DNA of 64,000 nt from Barthelona sp. PCE (taxonomy: Eukaryota; Metamonada: BaSk clade): the NCBI GenBank assembly GCA_040285745.1, contig JAUFOR010000003.1:558001-622000 (forward strand), read 5' to 3'. Position numbers and translations under genes: made by a program. The notes beneath the pieces are model-generated. The model worked only from the letters and a program-made list of their open reading frames with translations, was not told the origin of the DNA and searched no databases. Shown piece by piece: positions 46,243-55,294 of the stretch. Every line of letters begins with the position of its first letter. The first letter of the stretch is position 1.

Positions 46243-47787
46243 CTAAAATACCCGCGCTTGAATAGCACCATTGATGAAATTGACCAGAAGGACTACTAGA
46301 CACAAGAAAGGAAGTGTGTATTTTAATAGTTTATCTACAATACTAGAAAAACGAAGTGCACTCAATAACTCGTTAATAAACTCTTGTCCATCTGTGAAAA
46401 ACATTGGCATTAGGTTAAGGATACCAATAGAAAAAGATAAACTGGCTAAGCAATAAAGTAACTTCAAAAGTCTCTGTGGAAATTGAATTGGGAAGAATCT
46501 ATGCGATTTAACACCAGCCCAATAATACTCTGACACCGACACCGCCTTTATGAGCTGCTGTGGATTACCGATGACAGCTACCTCAATAATATGTGGTTGA
46601 ATAATTCCTTTTATCTGTGATTTTGTTATATTTTTAATATCATGATTTGTGATTAATGTAATCATTTTTTCTTTTGGTACCATTCTCATTGTAAAGAGCA
46701 TCTGATTTTCAGGTAGTTCAGGTTGGACACAGATACCTGCATTACCAATTAATTCATAACAATCTTCGTTTGTTGAACAGTAATCACCACGAATTATGCG
46801 ATCGGGATCTATACATCTTTTATGGAATAGAGATACTCCCACAGTATCAACTACATTCTGTGAATAACTGACACATTGGAACTCACCTAATGGCTTATCA
46901 CAACAAAAGTTACTATCAACAAAATGCTCATCCAAATCTTGCAAGGCCTGACAGTGTCCACGGCCAAGATCCTTGAATGGTGGTCTTGGCAGCATGTTGA
47001 TACATGTTGTGAACGATGTGAAGTTTGATGTTGAGCACATACCAACATCAATGAGTAGATCTCCAGAGGATAGAGCGTTTTTCAATGGCGAATAACCATC
47101 TATATCAGTAATGACGAGTCCAATCTCGTTAACATTATAAAACGCACCCTTTAACACGAATGGTGTCAATGATATGAGTCCTATCACAACGACCCAAGTT
47201 ACTAAATTAAATAAGGCACCAGCAGACGTTACCATTAGTCTTTTGATCATGCTTAATTTGTTGAACTGCTTCTTATCCAGTGAAATAAACGCTCCAGGGA
47301 AGCATCCTAGCAGGTATACCTCAATTCCTACCGTGTGGACTCCGAATAATCCTGCACATAATCCATGTCCTATCTCATGAACAACAACACTGATTAGGAG
47401 TGAGAAGACAAGGTAGTCAAGGTACTTGAACGGCATATTGAGGCCTGGGATGATGGGGACCATTGGTGGGATCACAGTTTTTGGTGACAGAAACATTTGT
47501 GATGTGTTATAGAGAATATATGGGAAGAAACCGAATATCGTAGCAAGGGCAATGCAAACTCCAAGATAGTAGAACTTATACTTCATAGAGAGCAGTTTTA
47601 GACGCTTACCACCCATTCTTTTGGGTTTATGGAATCTAATCTTCCAGCTAATTGGGCTCATACTTATATTCCGGTCGTTGAACCACTTTGCAATGCCCAA
47701 GATGCCGAAATGATCGGTCAAACTCCTAATAACAAAGAATGCAACGACATTAGCAATGAATATTCCAATAACAATATTTAAGAACAT
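46243..47787 (-). CDS. Site-2 protease (MBTPS2, intramembrane metalloprotease)
   Basis: A 514-residue polytopic M50 metalloprotease. The zinc-binding HEIGHG lies in a membrane helix at about residues 137-142 (SVVVHEIGHGLCAGLFGV). The third zinc ligand is in NLMPMFFTDGQEF near 460, where most members have LDGxx. Between them is a large lumenal, Cys-rich segment with C-x-N-x-x-C (CSTNEDCYELIGNAGIC) like that of animal S2P. Site-2 proteases cut membrane-anchored transcription factors (SREBP, ATF6 type) after a first cut, releasing them to the nucleus. Targets here are unknown. Length (519 in human) and domain order agree. It diverges from DPE2 over 394 bases. Confidence 0.85.
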   Translation of the reverse strand: MFLNIVIGIFIANVVAFFVIRSLTDHFGILGIAKWFNDRNISMSPISWKIRFHKPKRMGGKRLKLLSMKYKFYYLGVCIALATIFGFFPYILYNTSQMFLSPKTVIPPMVPIIPGLNMPFKYLDYLVFSLLISVVVHEIGHGLCAGLFGVHTVGIEVYLLGCFPGAFISLDKKQFNKLSMIKRLMVTSAGALFNLVTWVVVIGLISLTPFVLKGAFYNVNEIGLVITDIDGYSPLKNALSSGDLLIDVGMCSTSNFTSFTTCINMLPRPPFKDLGRGHCQALQDLDEHFVDSNFCCDKPLGEFQCVSYSQNVVDTVGVSLFHKRCIDPDRIIRGDYCSTNEDCYELIGNAGICVQPELPENQMLFTMRMVPKEKMITLITNHDIKNITKSQIKGIIQPHIIEVAVIGNPQQLIKAVSVSEYYWAGVKSHRFFPIQFPQRLLKLLYCLASLSFSIGILNLMPMFFTDGQEFINELLSALRFSSIVDKLLKYTLPFLCLVVLLVNFINGAIQARVF

Positions 47788-48181
47788 TTTATATGATTGG
47801 AACCTGCGTCAACCAGAAGAAAATACTTCTGCAAGTTGTGGAGGAGATGAAAATTGGAATAACAAGCTGATAATCTAAATTAGCTCTATGTGGATTCTAT
47901 TGCATGTGTTATGCAGGAAATCGTTGGAAGTGGATAGCTTAAGTGGATTTGCTTTGTCAAAAAAGTGTAAACTACTTTGTGTAAGAAAAGAACTGATTTA
48001 GCAGGCATTTAACATTTTCTGAGCATAAAGACATCTTTAGTTATATTACATTGTAATCTCCCCTTCCACGTGACAACAGTGCCATTGTTGAAGTTAGTGA
48101 ATTGTATAGCTGTAAAGAAAATCTTGGGATATGAATTGCTTTTCTCGCTCTTTTCACTTTTAAGGAACATAATTTATCGAT
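47788..48181. other. Divergent promoter region of S2P and DPE2
   Basis: AT-rich spacer. On the minus strand a GAGCTAATTTAG at 47875-47886 resembles the acceptor motif of this genome, but no matching donor and exon were found. DPE2 is preceded by a TTTTCACTTTTAAGG run. Confidence 0.45.
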
Positions 48182-51037
48182 ATGAAGCTTCAATTTGACA
48201 TTCACTACAGAGTTTCATTTGGCAACATGCTCTTTTTGCGTGTTGTTGATTCTTCTCAAGAAATTTTGACGGACAGTGCATATGAAACTGCTGAGGGTCA
48301 TAAAGACTTCACTATGAGCTGGGTTTCTGATGATCTTTGGACCATCGAGATTGAAACTTTATCGGGTGATTTGGAACTCAAATATTTGTACGTTGTCCAA
48401 TATAACGATCGTGATTACCTCATTGAACCTTCCCCCCACCACCAACTTTCCTTGTCCAACACAACAAGCAAGGTACATATTTTTGATCAGTGGCGCCTTG
48501 ATTCAAGTCTTGCTGACAGAATTGCTGGTAAGGCTTGTTTTGAGAAGGTCATCTTCCGCGAGGAGGCTTCTGAGCTTGTTAAACTTAACCCACCTAAGGG
48601 TACTGATCGAATCACACTTAGTTTCCGTGTTTATTGCCCTCGTAAGATTAGTATTGCTAAGCTGAGCATCGTTGGTGACTGCTCTGAGTTTGGTGAATGG
48701 GATATTGCTGATGGAATCCAGCTCAAACATATCGGTGATCACATCTTTGCTGCCGATGTTGTTGTACGTTCATCAAGCCTTAACTCCGCTTATAAACTTG
48801 TTATGCACACCAACCAAGAAGAAGTCTGGGAGAACGGTGAGAACCGTAACCTTTACTTCCCTGTTGACGGTGCTAACATTTGTGTTTGTGATCTTGGTGT
48901 TTTCCGTTATCCTGATGAAGATCTTCCCAGAGGTTTCGGTGTCAACCTTCCCCTTTTCTCAGTCCGCACTGATGAGTCATGTGGCTGTGGTGAGTATGGT
49001 GATCTTCCCAAGCTTGTTGACTGGGTAAAGTCAATGGGTGCACGTATGATTCAACTTTTACCTGTCTCTGACACCCGTGTCTTTGATGATTTTAAGGATT
49101 CATATCCGTACAAGCCTCTTTCTGTTCTTGCTCTCCACCCCATCTATCTTACTCTTCGTCTTATTCCAGACTTCGAGAAGGTTGCCAACGAGTATGGTGT
49201 TCTCGCTAAGCAGTTAGACAGCGAGAAGAAGGTTATGTATGTTGAGACACTGGCTCTCAAGATGAAGTATCTCCGTGAACTTTTCAATCTTGCATTTGAT
49301 GATGAAACTGGTACTTTCATCGATTCTGATGTCGCCACTGATGTTCAACTCTTCTATGATGAGTCTTTCTGGTTACCTTCCTATTCAGCCTTCCTTGTCT
49401 ATAAGAACGAGTACGGAAGCTCCGATTTCCGTAACGATTGGCCTGCTGAGTTCTCAAAGTTCGACGAATCCATGCTTGAGTCCATCAAGAAGGATCCCGC
49501 TCTTTTCAAGGAGTATCAGTTTAACGTTTGGATTCAGTACCACTGCGACAAGCAGTTGTCTGAAGGCTCCGAGTATGCTGCCAAGCATTCTGTCGTCCTT
49601 AAGGGTGATGTTCCCATTGGTGTAGCTTTCCGTTCCGTCGATGCATGGGCTTTCCCTGAGCTCTTCCGTCTTCACATGTCCACCGGAGCTCCACCGGATC
49701 AGTTCTCAGCTGAGGGACAGAATTGGGGATTCCCTCCATACGATTGGGACAAGATGGCTGAAGATGATTACGCTTGGTGGCGTTCCCGCCTTCATCAAAT
49801 GTCGCGTTACTTCCACGCTTTCCGTATCGATCATGTTCTTGGTATGTTCCGTTTGTGGGAGAACCCACGTGAGCACAAGGCAGCTATCCTCGGTCGTTAT
49901 CAGCCTACTGTCAAGTTCACAAAACACGATTTCTCATTCGATGGTCTTTGGGATCTTGATAGATACGCTCAGCCTCACATCACTGATGAGGTCATCGCCT
50001 CTTTCACTGCTGATCCTAATATGATCGAGTCAGTTAAGAAGTCTTATCTTCAAACGCACCCCACTGTTGGTCACCGCTACGTTTTCCGTCCTGAGTTTGC
50101 TAACTCTGAGAAGGCCCTCTACGCTCATTATAATAAGTGTATTGAGGGTATTGATAGCGAAGAGGTTCGCCATTGGTTTAAGATTGAGCTGTCTATTGCT
50201 TGCAAGTTGTTCAATAACAGAACTCTCGCTCTTCATAAGGAGGATGGTGAGGAGTTTTACTGTCCCCTATACACCATGCAGCAGACAGAGTCTTTCAACG
50301 CTTTGCCTCATTACGTCAGAGAGCATTTCATTCGTTATCACACTGATTATCACTACGGTTCTACCCAGTTGTCGGTCTTCCACCAAGCAGCTCAGAAGCG
50401 TTTCCCTATGATTTCTTCTACAACTAACATGCTTATCTGTGGTGAAGATCTTGGTGCTATTCCTGCTGGATGTGCTGATGTCATGATGCAGTACGATGTT
50501 CTGGGTCTGCGTATTCAACGTATGCCTGAGAAGGGACTGTTCTCTCATCCTGATGACTATGAGCAGCTTATTGTTGCTTCCCCTTCAACTCATGATATGC
50601 CTCCAATCCGTCAATGGTGGGTTAACGAGCGTTTTGATGGTGTTAACGAGCACGAGCATAACCGTGAACAGGCACAAACACATCATCCTAAGATGACCCG
50701 TTTCTACGCCGAGATTCTCGGTAAGAACACCAACGAGATTCGCTTTGATGATGATCCTAAGTTCATTTCCGATCTTACTAACGCTATCTTTGATCAGCAC
50801 ATCTACTCACCTGCTATGTGGACAGTTTTCTTGGTTCAGGATCTTATGTATCTGGATACCCAATATTATCCTACTGATGTCAGTCCTACTGATGAAATTA
50901 TTAATAGGCCAGATATTCCTGAATTCTATTGGAGATATCGTATGCATGTTCCTTTGGAGACTCTTTTGGAAGATCGTGATTTTTCAAAGATGGTTAAGAA
51001 GAGACTTGCTCAAGCAAATCGTACAAAAATGTACTAG
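48182..51037 (+). CDS. DPE2: 4-alpha-glucanotransferase DPE2 type (CBM20 x2, GH77)
   Basis: A 951-residue enzyme. Residues about 1-105 and 130-250 are two CBM20 starch-binding domains (second: ITLSFRVYCPRK, GDCSEFGEWD). From about 260 GFGVNLPLFSVRTDESCGCGE starts the GH77 barrel. Catalytic residues are in place: nucleophile D550 (FRIDHVLGMFR), acid/base E755 (GEDLGAIP) and D805 (STHDMPP). The two CBMs and the GH77 insertion are the DPE2 signature. DPE2 moves a glucosyl unit from maltose to cytosolic glycans or glycogen and releases glucose, connecting glycogen breakdown with glycolysis. Codons are mainly C-ended, implying strong expression. Known from plants and some protists. It converges with the DRAM-like gene over 21 bases. 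Confidence 0.93.
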   Translation: MKLQFDIHYRVSFGNMLFLRVVDSSQEILTDSAYETAEGHKDFTMSWVSDDLWTIEIETLSGDLELKYLYVVQYNDRDYLIEPSPHHQLSLSNTTSKVHIFDQWRLDSSLADRIAGKACFEKVIFREEASELVKLNPPKGTDRITLSFRVYCPRKISIAKLSIVGDCSEFGEWDIADGIQLKHIGDHIFAADVVVRSSSLNSAYKLVMHTNQEEVWENGENRNLYFPVDGANICVCDLGVFRYPDEDLPRGFGVNLPLFSVRTDESCGCGEYGDLPKLVDWVKSMGARMIQLLPVSDTRVFDDFKDSYPYKPLSVLALHPIYLTLRLIPDFEKVANEYGVLAKQLDSEKKVMYVETLALKMKYLRELFNLAFDDETGTFIDSDVATDVQLFYDESFWLPSYSAFLVYKNEYGSSDFRNDWPAEFSKFDESMLESIKKDPALFKEYQFNVWIQYHCDKQLSEGSEYAAKHSVVLKGDVPIGVAFRSVDAWAFPELFRLHMSTGAPPDQFSAEGQNWGFPPYDWDKMAEDDYAWWRSRLHQMSRYFHAFRIDHVLGMFRLWENPREHKAAILGRYQPTVKFTKHDFSFDGLWDLDRYAQPHITDEVIASFTADPNMIESVKKSYLQTHPTVGHRYVFRPEFANSEKALYAHYNKCIEGIDSEEVRHWFKIELSIACKLFNNRTLALHKEDGEEFYCPLYTMQQTESFNALPHYVREHFIRYHTDYHYGSTQLSVFHQAAQKRFPMISSTTNMLICGEDLGAIPAGCADVMMQYDVLGLRIQRMPEKGLFSHPDDYEQLIVASPSTHDMPPIRQWWVNERFDGVNEHEHNREQAQTHHPKMTRFYAEILGKNTNEIRFDDDPKFISDLTNAIFDQHIYSPAMWTVFLVQDLMYLDTQYYPTDVSPTDEIINRPDIPEFYWRYRMHVPLETLLEDRDFSKMVKKRLAQANRTKMY

Positions 51038-51058
51038 TAAATGTGTTTACTTTTGTTT

Positions 51059-51652
51059 TTATTTATATTCTGTATCAGGAATATAAAAAATGACTGGTTT
51101 AAGTTGAATTGCTTGTAGATGACGTGCATAACAAGAAAATCCAATAAATCCAAATGTTACTGCAGCCATTTCAAATACTGAACCTGTTTTAAAGTCGTCA
51201 ATCACAAAAAAATACAGGTATATGAGGATTGATATCGTAGAACAAACTCCACAAATACGCGGAAGCTTTCCACCAATATTAACAAACAACAAACAGATAC
51301 AAAGAGTTGTAAATAGCATTGTTGAGAACACCATATGTGTTGTAGGCGTGTCGTACATATTAAAGAGGCCCGTGCATGTAAAATTAATTGTAAAAGAAAA
51401 ACCAAGCGCAATGATGAACTTTTTTCGTTTTTCAGTTATGTGATACATAGAATAGAACATAGCTGCTGCAAGAAAGCCCGTGCCACACAAGGAGATTCCG
51501 AATAATCCCTTCAAAACACTACTTTTCGCGCTTTCTGAAATGATAAATGGAAAACTAAGCGAAGTGGTGAGATGTGCAATAATCATACATGTAGCCAATG
51601 AGAAGATGGCCCAAGCACACATAGCCCTTGCAAAAAAACCACCTGTAAGCAT
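51059..51652 (-). CDS. DRAM/Frag1/Sfk1-like membrane protein
   Basis: A 197-residue protein with six hydrophobic helices. The SLSFPFIISESAKSSVLKGLFGISLCG segment matches the F-P-x-I-S-x family start, followed by ALGFSFTINFTCTGLFN and, near the end, EMAAVTFGFIGFSCYARHL. This is the Frag1/DRAM/Sfk1 layout (PGAP2 type also possible). DRAM members act in lysosome/autophagy; PGAP2/Frag1 members act in GPI-anchor lipid remodelling. Which applies is not clear from sequence. The frame is open upstream to a TTG at 51697, while the first ATG is 51652. It ends 21 bases from the convergent DPE2 stop. Confidence 0.6.
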   Translation of the reverse strand: MLTGGFFARAMCAWAIFSLATCMIIAHLTTSLSFPFIISESAKSSVLKGLFGISLCGTGFLAAAMFYSMYHITEKRKKFIIALGFSFTINFTCTGLFNMYDTPTTHMVFSTMLFTTLCICLLFVNIGGKLPRICGVCSTISILIYLYFFVIDDFKTGSVFEMAAVTFGFIGFSCYARHLQAIQLKPVIFYIPDTEYK

Positions 51653-51714
51653 GAAAAGGAAAAAAAAAATATTTGCAAATGAGCTCTTTTTGATCAATTC
51701 AATACTGCTTCTAT

Positions 51715-53340
51715 TTACTCATTAAAGTCAAGACCGCTGATTATATCACCAGTTTTCTTCATCATAGCGATCTTACGCTTTTTCTTACGTGGTTTCTTCT
51801 CCTTCTTCGTAACAATAATTTCAGCTTCTGGAATTTCTTCAACAACTACTTTCTCATGGATTTCCTGCATCTCATTATCCTTTGTAGATACCACTTCTTC
51901 CTCTTCTTTGGGTTCAATCCTCTGTACTTTAACAGGTGGAGCAGTATCTTGCTTTTCTGCATTCAGTTCTTGTTTAATTTTTTCTGCTGCAGAAACATAC
52001 GGTCTGAACTTTCCCTTCTTGATAGATAGTTTCAGATTTGTGTAGTGCATTTTAATTTCTTCAACATCTTCTTCCGCTAGCATCTCTCCCAAATCTTCAC
52101 GCAAAAAGTCGTAGCGTGAGACAAAACTATCGAGACTAGTTGCCAATAATACATGATCACCGTTCTCACATACGTGCCACGAACAGTCGGTAATATGGCG
52201 CCAGTGGACATCTTTGAAAACACATAATGGTGCTGAGTGGATTGTATCGTAAACAGAAATGGATCTTTCAGCACAAATTGCCATATACATCTTATATGGA
52301 GCCTTCAATAGTGGAGATTCAACAGCCATATCTTGTTCTGAGCATTTGTAAAGACCAGGTGCAAACCGAACGACAGTAGTGATTTCGTCACCCAACGATA
52401 TAAACCCACAGGGTTTAGGAAGATCAGTGCGTGAAAAAATTGCAACTGTGTTTGAAACCTGCTTCTCCTCTTTGACATAACCGTGTTTTGTTTCAAACAC
52501 TGACCGGAGCATAGAAGGTTCAATCTCCTTCTCTATGTACCTCTGTGTATTAGTTTCTACTTTCGCACTCGGACAAGCAATAAGTAGACCATCTGGAGAA
52601 AATGCCGGTCGTCTGAAAAATCCTTCAGTAAGGTTTTTATCGATTTTGAGGTTGAATTCGGTGGTGTTGAGCTTGGAAAACTTCTTTGGGTGTCCAAAAT
52701 GATCATGTACAGCATCAATCGTAAATGGCACAAAACATGCACATGGCTCAACTGAAACAGCTGCTGCTATTATATTAAGGGGGTCCATTGCACAGCCCTG
52801 TGCTGCGTTTTTGAAGATGTGTTGCGCTGTGATAGTGCCGTTGGACATGTCCCAAACGAAAAACTGACCATCCTCGTTACAAGTCAACAAGAACCGGTCA
52901 TCGTACGACCAACTTGCGTCTGTGATGGGACCGATGCTGTGCCCCCGTAGGATCATGACATTATCCCACTGTTCGATAGCTTTAAGGTCTTGTAAAAAAC
53001 TACTCATTGGTCTTTTGGATTTTTGCCATATCTTGACCTCGCCATGGCTTCCTCCCGTGGCAACATATCGTCCTGAATTTGAAAAGCGTGCTACTTGACA
53101 GATTGGCTCGTGAGCAACAAACTGTGTAATGAATTTTGGTTTCGAGTGATTTAGGTCTAATTCCCACATAACAACAATTCTGTTAAGTGAAGTGGTAACG
53201 AAACGTGGTTTTGTTGGATGAAAATGAACTGATAGTAAGGAAAAGGCTTCCTTCTTTTTCAATGCCCTTTGGTCACTGCCCCACCATGAGAATTCAAGCA
53301 ATTCGTACCGGGTTTTGCGCCGTTGTAGTCGATCTTGCAT
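51715..53340 (-). CDS. CHAF1B: CAF-1 p60 subunit (CHAF1B/Cac2), WD40
   Basis: A 541-residue WD40 protein. WD repeats: LSVHFHPTKPRFVTTSLNRIVVMWEL; FSNSGRYVATGGSHGEVKIWQ; ASWSYDDRFLLTCNEDGQFFVWD. After repeat four the CAF-1 p60 hallmark GFFRRPAFSPDGLLIACPS is present, with SVYDTIHSAPLCVFKDVHWRHITDCSW later, as in p60 between repeats six and seven. The last about 120 residues are acidic, then basic (KKEKKPRKKKRKIAMMKK), with a DFNE end. CAF-1 deposits H3-H4 on newly made DNA during replication; p60 is its middle subunit, near PCNA/ASF1 contacts. The frame is open upstream to TTG 53418 but the first ATG is 53340. It diverges from 53496 over 155 bases. Confidence 0.85.
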   Translation of the reverse strand: MQDRLQRRKTRYELLEFSWWGSDQRALKKKEAFSLLSVHFHPTKPRFVTTSLNRIVVMWELDLNHSKPKFITQFVAHEPICQVARFSNSGRYVATGGSHGEVKIWQKSKRPMSSFLQDLKAIEQWDNVMILRGHSIGPITDASWSYDDRFLLTCNEDGQFFVWDMSNGTITAQHIFKNAAQGCAMDPLNIIAAAVSVEPCACFVPFTIDAVHDHFGHPKKFSKLNTTEFNLKIDKNLTEGFFRRPAFSPDGLLIACPSAKVETNTQRYIEKEIEPSMLRSVFETKHGYVKEEKQVSNTVAIFSRTDLPKPCGFISLGDEITTVVRFAPGLYKCSEQDMAVESPLLKAPYKMYMAICAERSISVYDTIHSAPLCVFKDVHWRHITDCSWHVCENGDHVLLATSLDSFVSRYDFLREDLGEMLAEEDVEEIKMHYTNLKLSIKKGKFRPYVSAAEKIKQELNAEKQDTAPPVKVQRIEPKEEEEVVSTKDNEMQEIHEKVVVEEIPEAEIIVTKKEKKPRKKKRKIAMMKKTGDIISGLDFNE

Positions 53341-53495
53341 GTGAAAGCAGGAAAAAAGCGAATTACATTTAAATCCGTTTTTTTTTTGTTGAATCCTCGA
53401 GCAACACACCAAATTCAAGCTGTAACAAAAATATGAGTTTCATTGTACAAAGTTTCGTTTTTTGTACAATTTTTTCAACCCTTAACAACTTTTAA

Positions 53496-55172
53496 ATGTC
53501 CAGTAGCTTGCCTCCTAAGCCGACAAACACTGAAGACAGCTCCAAAATGGACGATGATGAGTTGTATATGCAACACATCATGGCTAATGATCCAATAATT
53601 GGAATGGACGGGGCTACGTTTATAACAGATGTTAAAGATGAGGGAATGGAGTTCGATGATGATCTTATGATTGATAAAGAGCTTCTAGAAGATATGCTTA
53701 AAGATATTAAACTTGACGATGAAAAAGATGTTGAAATCACACAAGAAGAGCGAGATATCCTTAAAAGGGAGCTCCAGCAGTCACTGTCCCAGTTAGATGG
53801 ACATATTGAGAACCTCTTGTCGAAGGCGCAAGAAGCCCGCACACTGGCGATTGAAACACTCGAGTTGAAAGACTCTGAGGGCAATCCTCTGGTGCAGGTG
53901 CCACCCAATTACGACGAGGTTGTCGATATGATTAAAGCAACTCCACGCGGTGAGCCAATAGACGATCTAAAGCAAATTTTGAATGCCACAATGACCATGC
54001 CAGATTCTGATCGAATGCAGGCGGAGCTAAAGGCCATGCAGATTGAGGACAATAGGATTGATGAATTGATGGGTGAGGAGGACCAGGTAAAATCCAGAGT
54101 AGATCAACTGGTTGAACAGACGAAAGATATATATGGACAATTTTTGAAGACAAAGCTTCTCAGACTCCAAGCGCCTATGACCATGGAAGTCCTTGGATTA
54201 TCTGAAGAAGATTTCATAAAAAAACCAAACAGCGCACGACCCGGTTCAGCCCGTTCAGTCCGTTCAGCCCGTTCGAAGCGCCCCTCGTCAAAGAGTTCAG
54301 TGCGTTCAGCGGCCTCAAAAACGAGACCACAGTCATCTTCAACGAAAAAAAAGCCAGTTGAAACACCACGTGTAGCACCACCGATTGAGGTTGATGTTAG
54401 AGCATTTAGGTTGACAGAAGAGCAGGAGTCGGAGGTTCAATCGATACTTTCGGTTAATGAGGTTCCGGATTCGATTCTTGCTGAGGATGAAGCATTAGGC
54501 AAGTTGTCAGTTATTGATTCAGATTTGTTAAAGTTCGAGGAACATACAGAAGAGATGGATGACGTGTCGGTGCGTGATCTGAGAATGGATTCAGTCGGTG
54601 GTAATTTATATTCCCGTGGTCAACGCGATTATTTAAGAGAGAGACGCGAACGCAATGAGGTTAGCAAACGGTTGAGTAATATAGAATCCCGTCTTGTGCG
54701 CATACAGGGAATTCCTACCGCTCCTGATATCGAATCAGAAAAGATAAGCAATTTAGTAGGTGAATTGCGTTCGTTAAAGCACATCCAAAACGTGATGGAA
54801 GATCACAAGGATATTACAACAGAGGAGGTGCTGGAAGCCATTGGAATCAAGAAACCCAACATAGAAGAGTATTTCCAAAGCCAAAATGAATTGATTGAAG
54901 AAGTTGATGATGTGATCAATGAATTTGAGGAAACTCTTGATGCTGATGCGCTTAAGGAGTACCAGGAGAGCATTTCCAAAAGCGGTATGGATGATATAAT
55001 CCAGCAAATGATCAATGATTATGAACCAGATTTTGAAGGAGAAACTCACGATGTTAGAACGGATTACACAGAGGAAGAGCTCGAAAGCGTTATTCAGAGC
55101 GTTGTAGATCAGTATGATCCGAACATTGATGTCAATACTTTAGGAATTCCAGATGTCATGGATAAAATGTAA
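53496..55172 (+). CDS. Coiled-coil protein with Arg/Ser linker, unknown
   Basis: A 558-residue protein. Residues 1-230 are acidic and helical with heptads around 85-115 and 165-215; residues 245-310 form a basic Arg/Ser/Lys linker with repeats SARSVRSARSKRPSS; residues 310-558 are acidic/helical again and contain a long heptad region (about 380-480) ending in EALEEL-like acidic helices. No membrane segment and no domain I can name. Sits next to IFT122, same direction, 122 bases apart, which is weak support for a ciliary/centrosomal scaffold. An FSIP1-like protein was considered but not supported. The ATG at 53496 follows a TTAACAAC leader. Confidence 0.65.
   Translation: MSSSLPPKPTNTEDSSKMDDDELYMQHIMANDPIIGMDGATFITDVKDEGMEFDDDLMIDKELLEDMLKDIKLDDEKDVEITQEERDILKRELQQSLSQLDGHIENLLSKAQEARTLAIETLELKDSEGNPLVQVPPNYDEVVDMIKATPRGEPIDDLKQILNATMTMPDSDRMQAELKAMQIEDNRIDELMGEEDQVKSRVDQLVEQTKDIYGQFLKTKLLRLQAPMTMEVLGLSEEDFIKKPNSARPGSARSVRSARSKRPSSKSSVRSAASKTRPQSSSTKKKPVETPRVAPPIEVDVRAFRLTEEQESEVQSILSVNEVPDSILAEDEALGKLSVIDSDLLKFEEHTEEMDDVSVRDLRMDSVGGNLYSRGQRDYLRERRERNEVSKRLSNIESRLVRIQGIPTAPDIESEKISNLVGELRSLKHIQNVMEDHKDITTEEVLEAIGIKKPNIEEYFQSQNELIEEVDDVINEFEETLDADALKEYQESISKSGMDDIIQQMINDYEPDFEGETHDVRTDYTEEELESVIQSVVDQYDPNIDVNTLGIPDVMDKM
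54243..54271 (+). repeat. Short CGTTCAGCC-type tandem repeat in the Arg/Ser linker
   Basis: About three imperfect 9-nt units (GGTTCAGCC, CGTTCAGTC, CGTTCAGCC, then CGTTCG) encoding Ser-Ala-Arg-Ser-Val-Arg; in frame, coding. Confidence 0.75.
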
Positions 55173-55294
55173 ATTATGTTGTTGTTTCTCGATATTGGTG
55201 GGCGGAAACAGTCATTAGGTAAGTATAATAAATGTTTAATAATGCGGGTGCTCGTTTAGTTCACTTCACCCTTTTTCGTTGAGTTGGCGCTTTT

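Noticed and set aside
47875-47886. GAGCTAATTTAG on the minus strand upstream of S2P
   Set aside because: Resembles the acceptor motif, but no GTATGT donor with a coding exon was found, and S2P already has a good start.
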